From contig NC_084803.1 of assembly GCF_963583255.1 (NCBI RefSeq), forward strand, positions 17,247,428 through 17,311,427: 64,000 nucleotides of DNA, written 5' to 3'. Positions 32,916 to 43,144 of the stretch are shown piece after piece. This stretch comes from Pyrus communis (lineage: Eukaryota > Streptophyta > Magnoliopsida > Rosales > Rosaceae). Both the position numbers and the translations under genes were made by a program. The notes below the pieces were generated by a model. The model did not search any database and was not told where the DNA came from. It worked only from the letters and a program-made list of their open reading frames with translations. Position 1 is the stretch's first letter. Each line of letters opens with the position of its first letter.

Positions 32916-35860
32916 TGAAACGTGATTTAAAATTTTCTCCCGTATTTAGTCATGGTAAGACAAAGGAAGAAATTAACAAGGAAGCACAACACATAGCAAG
33001 GAATAAATAGTGAAGCATAACACGCAACAAAGAAGGGTTAATGCATCTAGGAGAACCAAAATAGCCCACAATGGTGCAAAGTTTTGGAACCAAAGTGATA
33101 AAATCTAACAGTTTTAAGCTCAAAGGTCACAAGATTCAAGATAAAGTCAAAAGAGTCAAGATAAAGTCAAAAGAGTCGCAAGATTAATTACAACAAAAAC
33201 CGAAAGAAAACGGAGCTTTAACTTTAACAAACATTGTTCAATAGTTAACAAAACAGAACTCCCTAATAACACTTGCTCTTAATTAAACTAAAAACCCTAC
33301 AAGAACTCCCCCATAAACTTAGAACTCCTCGGATTATGATGAGTCATTTGAGCCAACAGGAGATCCAGCAGCAATGACATCTTCTACATGGGCATCTCCT
33401 GTGCGGGCCACTACTAAAACCTTCTGCATCTTCATCTTCATCAGAAGAATAGGAAAATCTGATGTGTTTGCCTTTCGAGGTAGAAGTAGAAGAAACGTGC
33501 TGATGAACATTGATGGTCACACCCTTTCCTTTAACAGCATAGATTGCGGCCATCTTGGAAACAACGACACTTGAATGGCTGGAGGAAATAACAGTATGAT
33601 AAGACACAGGAGACGGAGTCATGGGATGTTGAGGAACAAGTTTTGGAGGATGTAGAGACGGCTTGGGGACAAACAATGGAGGATTTAGGGAAGTTTGACT
33701 TAGAGATGGTGTGGAGACCAAGTGACTAACAAGTGGTGAGGACACACATTACATCGCTTAGGTTCATCACATTTCTGTCCAGATTCTTAGTGGTTCTAAG
33801 ACAAAGATCATCAGGACTTTTTTTAACACCAGCATGTTCACACAACTAAGTGATCAGACAAGGATGAATGGTAAACCCTCTCTGGTGGGTTCAAACACGT
33901 TTGGACTTAGACAAAATTGACTTGAAAATCACAAAGCGAAAAGGCATAGCACAATGAGTTAACATGGCAAACAATACTCTGGTTGACTAGGGTTACCATT
34001 GTTCGACGTTCCTAAGACATTTCTATGGATAAAATCAGACCAAATCCTATATAAAGGTTTGAGGCGAGACTTTGACACCTACCCTTTGACGAGTGGAATA
34101 GATGGATCAACATAGGCTTCATGATCGTAGGCACTCAAGACATACTGACTAGTTGCAACATTATATTTTGATGACATAAAAGCAGAAGATGGATCAAGTT
34201 CAAGGATAGTACAAATGATAGACGGGTCAAAAGCAACCATAACACCATAAACATAAACAGCCCTACCCGACTCAAGAAAGTTCGACGGAATATTAGAGTA
34301 AAACTCTTGAACCATAGAAATATTGAAATTGGGAGGAAGAAAGTTTACCTTATGAAGCTTGTACTGTTTAATGAGGTCATCAGAACGGATAGCGTCAGCC
34401 AAGGAAAGATCATCCCAGATGATTTGTCGTTCATGCACGACCTTCCGAGCAGCCACTGTAGAGAGGAAATTCTTGGCTTGAGTGGATGAAAATATGGGAA
34501 CTTGATTTCCAGTTGCCAGCTTTGGAGAAATTCCTCACAGTCTGTGATCGAGTAAAGCAACGAGAGGGTTGAGCATGGGCAATAGTAGTGTTTCCGGCCA
34601 TTGGTAAGTGAAAGTTTTCGGTGAGATGGATTTAGAGTTTGAAAAACAAGGAAAGGAAATCAAACAAGGCAAACAGCACAAAGTGAGGTATGGTAAAAAC
34701 CTAGATAGGTTAGAGAAGGTTGAAACCTAAGACACTGTGGAAAAGTGTAAGCCGTACTATGAAAACCAATGGATGAGATGCAATAATTAAAACAGACGAC
34801 ACAAAGACGAGAATACCCTTAGTGAACCTCATGTTTCTGATTAGATCACGTGACTAGTCAGAATGTTGAAATTAATTACAACAAAAGTAGTTAAGTGCAA
34901 CAAGATGAAACCATGAGAGAAGATAACACATAAACATAAGAAAACACGCCACAGATACAAAACCTAGTACCATTTGAGCTATAGCCAACTGAATTTTAAG
35001 AGAAAATCCAAGAATAAACAAATTCAATAACCAAGCATCCAAGACAATTTTGATAATAAATATTCGACAAAACAATTACATTTGAAAGGAATCATGCAAT
35101 GAAATACTTCAGAACCAAATTTTTATGGATACACAATGAAGGCACAACACAGATTAACACTTGCTCATACCACATCCATGATGAGTCCATGTATGGGAAA
35201 GAGATTGATGACAACCCATGAAAACTAAGTTTCACGCAAGTAAGCAAGGATTTGATTCAAAAGCTAACCAAACTTTTAATAACCCATTGAGATTAAGTCA
35301 CAATCCTCACAAAAGAAATTAACCCAATATCTAAACACAAAACTACTCACAATGAAGAACCAAGCTTGACAGAACTTTTGAGATGGCAAATGTGATACGG
35401 AGCACATGACCATAGATATGATTGGAGAGAATTGCATTTTGGCAGTCCAAGACACATTTTGACCTTTTCTTGAGACAAAGAGAAATGAATTGAATTTTTC
35501 ATGACATTGCATGAGACAATACTTTTGAGAAATTTTCCCTTCTCCCCTTTTTGAACCTTTGATAACTTTGCTCATGAGTGAATAGATTGAAGCTCAGATA
35601 AATGATTTTACTTTTGAGATGGTCTGAGCACAATGAAAGACACACTAGGTGGTGTTTTGTATTGGAAAAGTCACTTAGCCCAATTTATATAGAAGAATTG
35701 TCACTACACCTCAATCAAGACCAAAGTAAGCCTAACCCTTAAATCAACAAGAGTGCTTTTGTCAAATGAAACAAAGATTTTTCACAAACTATTTGCCATA
35801 ACAAGGGGAACCTTTGACATCACAGAGAAGGAATTAACAAGGTTAGTCTACAAAATGCCA
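32916..35860 (-). mobile_element. Unclassified retroelement-like block carrying a plant-transposon-type ORF
   Basis: This block lies between two fragments of one copia family. It carries no gag or pol that I can recognise. On the minus strand a broken ORF runs from ATG 34601 (MAGNTTIAHAQPSR), frameshifted near 34.45 kb, into a 125-residue frame (34456-34079). A downstream frame at 33745-33344 is rich in Ser/Pro. A donor-like GTAGGT follows the first frame. The middle frame has the pattern of the 'putative plant transposon protein' domain often carried as an extra, antisense ORF by large gypsy elements (family knowledge). Boundaries are not defined. Confidence 0.4.
34079..34601 (-). pseudogene. 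Broken ORF with plant-transposon-protein-like domain
   Basis: Intact for about 125 residues. It includes WDDLSLADAI, NFNISMVQEFYSNIPSNF and VYVYGVMVAFDPSIICTIL, patterns I associate with the plant transposon protein domain found in retroelement accessory ORFs. The upstream part starting at ATG 34601 is in a different frame, so at least one frameshift separates them. The function of this domain is unknown. Confidence 0.45.
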
Positions 35861-36510
35861 ACATGTGAGATAGTTAAGAAATGCACAAGGTGACAAACAG
35901 ACTCAGTTGATTGACAAGACAGATGCAAGAACAGGAAAAGAGACATCAAAAGGTTCTCAAGGTTCTCAAGTACATCAAAAGTGCACCTGGACAAGGTATT
36001 TTTCTGCCTTCTACAAGTTATTGCAATTAATGGCATTTTCCGATGCCGACTGGGCTAGATGCAAGGATATGAGAAGGTCAATAACGAGTTATGTATTTTA
36101 CTCGGTCAAGCACCAATTTCTTGGAAAACAAAGAAACAAACCACTGTATCCCGCTCCAGTGCAGAGGCCGAATACAGTTCCATGGCCATTACATGTTGCG
36201 AGATTACATGGCTGAAGAACATCTTGAAAGATTTGAGAGTTATCCATCCACAACCTGTCACATTCTTTTGTGACAATCAGACGGCAATACACATTGCTTC
36301 GAATCCATTGTTTCATGAACGAACAAAGCATATAGAGATTGATTGTCATATGGTAAGAGAGAAGGTTCAAGGATGAATGGTGCATACAGTCTACATATGA
36401 ACGATTGATCAGCCAACTGACATATTCACCAAGTCGTTGAGTTCAACATAGTTTGAAACGCTACTCATCAAGTTGGGTGTCATTAACATACACTTCGACT
36501 TGAGGGTGAG
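35861..36510 (+). mobile_element. Ty1/copia 3' fragment: end of reverse transcriptase and RNase H
   Basis: Plus-strand translation shows copia RNase H landmarks: [15 protein letters not shown] (frame near 35.91-36.2 kb), then after a frameshift [20 protein letters not shown] and [20 protein letters not shown] (frame 36059-36376). A purine-rich tract (TTGAGGGTGAG) lies directly before the LTR at 36511. The 5' two-thirds of the element are absent here, so it cannot transpose by itself. Confidence 0.85.
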
Positions 36511-36722
36511 TGTTAAGGAAGATATCTCAAATTGATGAAGTCAATATTGTATAGTGTAATTAGTTATTCACTTACTTGTTTAGTATTTGATTTCCCTTGA
36601 TTATAGGATTCAATATAGGATCACAACTGTATAGCCTCTATAAATTGCTGTAACCCAATTCCGTTAATAATACGAGAAGAAGAGTTTCAGTCACTTTGTA
36701 ATTCTTTGATATTCATTACTAC
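36511..36722 (+). mobile_element. 3' LTR of the copia fragment
   Basis: It starts TGTTAAGGAAGATATCTC directly after the purine tract, has a TATA-like CTCTATAAATTG, and continues to about 36722. The right end is estimated because no target-site duplication could be matched. The same LTR start recurs at 32875. Confidence 0.65.
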
Positions 36723-36884
36723 TCAAAGAAGAAAGGAAAGTTGGGAAAAACATCGTAATGGCATATTTCTTTTAGATAGATACCCTACACATTATCCTAG
36801 TAATTGAAAAGCATGATAAATTGGAGGACCAACCAACCGTGTCCACAAACACAAGATAGGATTGTATCGGCCAATAATCCCAAC

Positions 36885-37385
36885 TCATCCAAAGCACTGG
36901 TCGGTTGGGATTGGACCTGGAATGTAGCCATTTTGAACAAACTGCAACCCAAACACCACCAAAATGGAGAGCAAGGACAAGTAAGACAGACCTTCAACAG
37001 CACCCAACAGTCCAAAGGGTCCGTTGGGCAGACCAGACCCGGTTTTGGTTTTGGTGTACAAGGACCAACCCACAATCCCCAGGACGGCCAAATAGCTGAC
37101 ATCTTCGAGTGCGCCGATTGAATCGCCTGGTCCAGGTGGCAGGCCGCACCCGGTTGTTTTGAGGGTGTAAAGGGACCAACCAATCACTGGGGTGGAGATT
37201 AAGCCTCCTGCAATGGCTGTTATCTCTGCAATGGTGGGGGTGCTCTCATCGCTGCTTTCCCTTGCCTTGGCTGAAATTTTCAGGGGAGACACAAATCTGG
37301 TTGTTGTTGTTGTTCTATCTCTAGCATTGAAATTGTGAAATGGCTTTGGTAATAGTGAGGTGGATACTGGAGAAAGTAGCAACAT
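36885..37385 (-). CDS. Small chloroplast-targeted membrane protein, single exon
   Basis: 166 aa from ATG 37385. The first 40-45 residues are rich in Ser/Thr/Arg and poor in acidic residues (a typical transit peptide). The mature part has three hydrophobic segments: around the IAGGLISTPVIGWSLYTL region, the YLAVLGIVGWSLYT region and the YLSLLSILVVFGLQFV region. An internal repeat (GWSLYT-K-T-G-GLPPGP / GWSLYTKTKTGSGLPNGP) suggests a duplicated hairpin unit. It ends PGPIPTDQCFG. It resembles an uncharacterised plant protein family placed in the chloroplast inner envelope (I believe Arabidopsis At1g42960 is a member, recalled and not checked). Molecular function unknown. Confidence 0.82.
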   Translation of the reverse strand: MLLLSPVSTSLLPKPFHNFNARDRTTTTTRFVSPLKISAKARESSDESTPTIAEITAIAGGLISTPVIGWSLYTLKTTGCGLPPGPGDSIGALEDVSYLAVLGIVGWSLYTKTKTGSGLPNGPFGLLGAVEGLSYLSLLSILVVFGLQFVQNGYIPGPIPTDQCFG

Positions 37386-37562
37386 ACTTGAGGTTTAGAG
37401 AGAGAGAGAGACGGTGTTTTGGTGTACTTTAGAGAACCAATTTCTGAAAAATGGAAGGGTGGGAAATGATATTAGCTTTATCCAACCGATATAAATTGGG
37501 GAAAATGGTTGGTTTTATTTCTTGATTGTAGCTCGATTTTTATTTGATTTATTTAATTCATT

Positions 37563-37596
<34 letters not shown>

Positions 37597-38760
37597 GAAG
37601 AAAAAAAGAGCGCAAGAAAAGAAAATGAAGATTGTGTATAAAAATAATTTTCTGTGGCTTACACAGTGGAGAAGAGTGGCTTTAATTGTTAAAGGTTTAA
37701 ACAAATTTAGAAATGTGAAAAATTAGGTGGTTATATGTCCCTTATTGAAAGCGACCCGAAACTACAGTGGCATGTTTTGTAATTATCTCTTTCTTTCTTC
37801 CATGCATTGCTAGCTCGCCCAAGCCGCTGGAAAGTAGAAGCACGCTATGAAATGCTTGAGCTTCGCTGCGAAGCTGCTTTTCTCAGCAGCTCACACAATC
37901 GCACGTGAAAGCTTGCAGCTAGCTTTTGAGTAAAGCCGTCAACAAGTTCAGCTCAGGAGCTTATGACCAACAAGCTTTATCTTTATAAATTGCTAATTTA
38001 ATTTCGTCGCTCGGTACTAAAGTAGCACCTGGGTCGAAATACTCCATACACCCAAGTGCATCATATTTTGCATACAACCAAGTGCATCATATCATATTTT
38101 GCTGCACTCTTGCATATCAGATCGACGCCTCTAACATTAGGTCTCAAATCCCATAGCCACATGGGCATCACCCACCCCACAATCATTGCCACCTGGAACA
38201 TTACTCGGACAAATCATAATTCCACGTCACCCGTAAATATATCAACAAATACACGAAAAACCCAACGCACATACCAAGACTCGAAGCCTAAATGCCAACA
38301 TAATATACAAAGAGATACAAGGACTATCTACAGAGGGTTTTTACAATCCCCTCCCCACCATTTTTTTTATTTTTTTATTTTAAACGACGACCTCGTTGGA
38401 CAAACGAACACATATCCAAAAAACAACAATTTTTCAAGTCTTTTTTTTCCCTCCAACTCTCCAATTGCTCTTCCCTCCTTCCATCCCAAACAAGAACCCC
38501 GCATAACTGTCATTTGAATAACATCCAGCAACGGCTACATGGTTCACCAACGACTTTTTAAACATCCTTAACATTTTATATATGTTGTTTGTCCAACATC
38601 TCAGGAAAATCCAAGTCTATTAACAACCAACCAACCAACCAACCAAATCTAATCTAATCTCTCTCTACGAGGTTTCTCTGTTTTTCCAAACTAAGACAGC
38701 TAAACACCATCAACAAAAACATTAAATACTGTCACCAGATCGATGATTACTGACTCTCTG
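37386..38760. other. Intergenic region
   Basis: It holds the promoter of the plastid protein gene (minus strand, just right of 37385, with a (GA)n tract at about 37397) and the 3' UTR of the acidic LRR gene. There is a long poly-A near 37565-37593, a short repeat CCAAGTGCATCATAT at about 38051 and 38079, and CCAA(CCAA)n at about 38627. The frame at 38056-38517 has no recognisable motif. Confidence 0.4.
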
Positions 38761-41464
38761 TCAACGATGCTTCTTCGAAGACTTGCTGTACTCAACCACG
38801 TCATCATCTTCCTCGTCGTCCTCTCCATTGTCGTCTGAATCTGCATCTCCGTCTCTCTTCCGCTTGAGTTGCGATGACGACGAGGGGGGTAGCACCTCAA
38901 CTTCGTCATCTTCTTCGTCTTCCACTTCTTCCTCTTCGCCATCTCCTTCTTCGTTCCCAGGGTCCATGTCACTGCCCCCAGCATCTTCTTCCTCCGCCTG
39001 TGCTACCGGTTGAACCAAGTAACCTGCTCCATAGTCCTCTTCCTGCCAGCCAAACATGTCTCCATAAGTTGATAAATTCAATAATTAACAAAACAGATGC
39101 TAAAATTCATACGAAATAAGTAGTCATGTAATTGCAGCACTAACAATAAATCCGCAACATATTAACTTCCAACACATTAAAAACAGACACCACATTGAGT
39201 AAACAAACAAAATCAACCCTTGTATAACCTATCAATCTTTCGTATTGCCTGGCAAGACTATAAGAACACTACTATGAAGATCATCTGCATCAAATATTCG
39301 ACTTAGGAATCAAAATAGCTGGAACATAAGTGCGCCACACAGAAAATCTTAGAACAATACTCTAAATTCATGCAACCAGACACGGGGATAATTGGCTGCA
39401 AAATCAACAAATACGAGTACTAACATAACAGCAGTCAGAAAACAAGAATAATACGACTCATTAACATTTTAGCGAACTTCAAAACCGTGATCAAAGTCCA
39501 ATCAAAATAAATACATCTTACCGCAAAAATTTTAAATAAATCTAAAAAAATAGAGAAAAAAGGGTCTTCAAAATCTATCGTAACACCTTCAATTTCTTCG
39601 TCCACAAGATATAATAACGCACAATCACTTGGAAAATTCAAAAGAAGAAAAATTCCCCATTAAAACAAGCAGTCCAGCAAGATATAATAACACATAATCA
39701 CTTGGAAAATTCAAAAGAGAAAAAAAATCCCCATTAAAACAAGCAGTCCAGCAACAATGGAAGTACACAACACATAAGATAAGGCACAAAATAATGGTTT
39801 TTCTAAAAAAACAAGAAAACATTGTAGCAATAACACAAAATAAAAGTGCGAGGTTTAAAGGCATACTCTTCCATTTACCTTAAGATAACAGAAATTTTAT
39901 GTTTGAGAAATCTTCCAAAACTTTATAATGAAAACAATTACCTAAGAATAAGGCAAAACAACCTAAATCATAGGTTTGAAACTTTCACAATATGCTATAA
40001 ACACACAAAAGCACAAACATTATCTCAATATTTGAGCAGACACTCCAAAGAAGCAACCTCATAAACCTACAAGAAAACCAATCGACAAGTACACATAGAT
40101 TTATGCAGAAAACCAATTTCAACCAATATGCACAAGATGCTCATAGCATAAATAGAACAGCAGCCATGTTTCTCCACTCCTGTAATCTACAAGAACATCA
40201 TCCATAAACCGTTAAACACAGCCACAAAAATCAATCAATTAATAGAAACAAGAAGCAAATAAAATTATAGCATCCTGTAAATATAAAAGCAGACTACCAA
40301 GATTTAGAATTTAACAATGTAACAATGTTATTTAAAGGGATCTCTCACCTCTTCATCACCATCCTCATCCTCAAACTCTCCATCTTCCTCTACTAACTGC
40401 TCTTCCTCTCCGGTCTCGCCATTATCATCTTCATCTGCATCATCATCCTCCCCTTGCTCATGCCCATCAATCTCTCCCTCCGTGCTCGTCAACCGCCCTG
40501 TACTCTCCGGCTCTGCCAAATCCCCTTCATCATTGTCCACCTCCTCTTCCTCGTCATCTTCATCATCATCGTCGTCATCATCATCCTCATCATACTCAAC
40601 CCCATCTTCCTCATCATCACTATCCTCAATCTCATGAACTTCCACCACATCGTCATCCTCGCCATCCTCATCGATTTCTTCACCAGAATCATTCTCATCA
40701 TCCTCGTCGGGCTCCTCCTCATCCTCATCGCCATCTTCACCAGTCGCAGCAAACCGGAAGCCGTTCTCAGCAGGGTGATTCACTCCGTTCACTCTCCCCG
40801 CAGTCACCGTCTCCTCCTCATCCGCATCACTCTCTTCATCCTCATCAACATCCACAACTCCCTCAACCGCCTCACTGTGCCCATTGGTCATCTCAAACGG
40901 CCGCTCCTCCCCGTCAATTTCACCACTCCCAGGATCATCCTCCTCGTCCTCTTCATCCTCCTCCTCATCATCAGATTCCGGCCTCTCGTTCTCATCCGCG
41001 TCCATCTTATCCAAATACTTCAACGATTTAATCAATCCAAAAACTCTGGATCGATAATCCTTGACGTGCGTGACCGGACACTCATACAGATCAAGCGAGA
41101 CGAGCCTCAGCTGCGCCAGCGGCGCAAGATCCTCGACCTGCTGAATCCGATTGTTTGAGAGGTCGAGATCCCTCAGCGAGTCGAGTCCGGCTTCGACAAG
41201 GAATTCAAGGCCGCCGGCGATTCTGTTATCAGAGAGGATGAGCTTCTGGAGATTTCGAAGCCTCGGGAACTGCTCCAGGGACGAAACGCCGACGTTTGCG
41301 ATTGAGAGGTGCTGAAGGTTCTGGAACTTCTCTAGAAGGCTCGGAGGGGGCAGGCGACCCTGGACACACTTAACGGCGCCGTCAAGGGTTAGGGCTCGAG
41401 CGGCGGCGTGGTCTGTCTGGCCCTCTAGCGCTGTCTCAACGGCTCGCTCCCAGATCTCGTCCAT
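38761..41464 (-). CDS. Acidic leucine-rich repeat protein, ANP32-like, 2 exons
   Basis: Exon 1 41464-40349 (372 codons) and exon 2 39042-38761 join in phase 0 (donor GTGAGA, acceptor GGCAG), giving about 465 aa. ATG 41464 is the first ATG (MDEIWERAVE). Residues 40-165 form LRRs (LQHLSIANVGV, LQKLILSDNRI, LRDLDLSNNRIQ, LVSLDLYECPV) ended by the LRR cap typical of ANP32 (RVFGLIKSLKYLDKMDAD). From about 170 to the end it is overwhelmingly Asp/Glu, closing with a basic KRKRD and SKSSKKHR tail (possible nuclear signal). ANP32-type proteins act in nuclei as histone-chaperone or phosphatase-inhibitor proteins. The plant family is poorly studied. The intron contains a 73-bp tandem duplication. Confidence 0.9.
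39605..39753. repeat. 73-bp tandem duplication in the ANP32-like gene intron
   Basis: Two copies of a unit beginning CAAGATATAATAAC start at 39605 and 39678. They contain ATCACTTGGAAAATTCAAAA and end in CCCCATTAAAACAAGCAGTC. A few substitutions and one small indel separate them. Confidence 0.8.
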
Positions 41465-43144
41465 CAAATTCGAAACCCTAATTTATTTCATATAAAGAAC
41501 AAAAATACAAAATTTCTCCCTAATTTTTCTGTTTTTTTCTATCATATATTTTCTGAAAAATCACTGGAGCTACGATTTTTCAATTCCCGGGAAGGACGAA
41601 AATGGGGAGGAAAACTGAAACCCTAGATTTATCCCAAATCATAGATTCGAAGAAAAAAAACGACGCGAATCCTAATCGTTTTGTCTCTCTGAGCCGCCTT
41701 AAAACCCTAGGCTTTTATATGTACGGACGGACTCTTCTGCAAGTAGGAGATGCTTCAGGAGCAAAAACAAGCAGAAAAAGGACCAAAAATGAAATTCCTC
41801 TCTCTACCTCTCCCTCTCCTCTCTCTTTCTCTCTCTACCTTCTCTCTCCTATTCGTATTGGGCGAGTGGGTGAGCGGGATAAACCTCTAGAGGGGGCTCG
41901 TTGGTCTTTTGCCCTTCGTGGCTAGGGTTCGGGGGCTGAACCTACCCGTATCGAAAAATAGGGGGGCCGTTGGATGTTGAAGGCACGGATCGGTGACGTG
42001 GATAAATAGACGGTGGAAATTGTAGTTTGTTGTGTTTGTTTGTATGGGGAGAGAGAGAGAGGTAGAGAGAAGAGGAGAGAGGATTTCGGCTCCGCATGAA
42101 AGAAGACACGTAACTGCTGAAGGAAATATCAGTTAGGTTACAGATATGCCTATGTGATCTGACCAAATTACTTGATTGCCACGATGCTTCGTGACGGAGC
42201 ATTTGCGTTTCATGTTGTAATTTCCACGCCGCTTTTGTTTGTTTCCTAATATTTATCTACGACATGCTTTTTATGCTCGTTTTAACGTGGTAGTGAAACA
42301 CCACATCTTTTGGTAAAATAGTGACGTAATCTTAGTTTGTTTCAGCTTGTACTTGTCATTTAACTTTAATTAAATTAGAGTAATAGTCTTTCAACTATAA
42401 ATTCATTATCATTGATCTCTCAACTAATCAAAACATATAGTTATAGTCATTTTCGTCAACTTTGTCAAAATGAGTTATGTTGAAATGATCATTGCTACAA
42501 TTGGTATAAGGTTAAATGATCATTACTTCAATTGTGTTAATGTTGAAGAACTATTTCTCCGGTTAGAATAAAGTTGAGGGACTATTGATACAATTTTTCT
42601 TATTTAATTCTTGCCCATTGATTTAGCCTCATGTGTATAACGTAACTCATTTTGACAAAAATTTTAACAGAGTTGACGAAAATGACCATAGCGGCACGTT
42701 TTGACGAGTTAAGGGATCAATGATAATAATTTTTTATTAAAAAAATTATTGCTTCAATTAAGTTAAAATTAAAAGACCATTGATACAATTTACTGTTTTA
42801 ATTTTACGTCGTCTAATATGATATTGTTTTTTTCAGTTGATAAAAGTGTGACATGAGTTGGACTAACACGAGCACAATATGAATCATATCACACATTTTT
42901 TTATTTTTACGTTCCTTAAAAAAAAGATCAACTTGTGACTTCACTGTAATAGTCAACTCTTTCGGGGAGCCGCAAATACTAACAACTGCATTTAATCATA
43001 TGACACAATTGACATGATAAGAAAATCGAATGCTTAGCCGAGTTGGGAGTGTCCTGTTTCTCACTCAAATACAGAAGGATTACGACGATCATTAGAAGGA
43101 AGTTACATCCGTAACGTTCAAGGCTATATACAACAATCACGCCA
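41465..43144. other. Intergenic region with a truncated MULE-type MITE
   Basis: The left end contains the ANP32-like promoter and leader (minus strand), with CT/GA-rich tracts near 41800-41850 and 42050-42080. A MITE remnant occupies about 42358-42810. No coding frame is supported; frames at 41602-41925 and 41942-42202 lack motifs. Confidence 0.4.
42358..42810. mobile_element. MULE-type MITE, degraded copy
   Basis: Same family and orientation as the element at 50564-51038. Shared sequences include TCATTATCATTG.TCTCTCAA, TAGT.ATAGTC.TTTTCGTC, CAAAATGAGTTATGTTG and GACCATTG.TACAATT. The outer part of the left end seems diverged, so limits are approximate. Confidence 0.6.

Noticed and set aside
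40454..41158. 234-residue hydrophobic frame opposite the acidic tail of the ANP32-like gene
   Set aside because: Antisense shadow of GAT/GAA codons, which read as Ile/Leu/Phe on the other strand. No independent evidence.
41602..41925. 107-residue plus-strand frame upstream of the ANP32-like gene, possible divergent gene
   Set aside because: Ser/Leu-rich reading of a CT microsatellite region in a promoter. No motif and no downstream exons seen.
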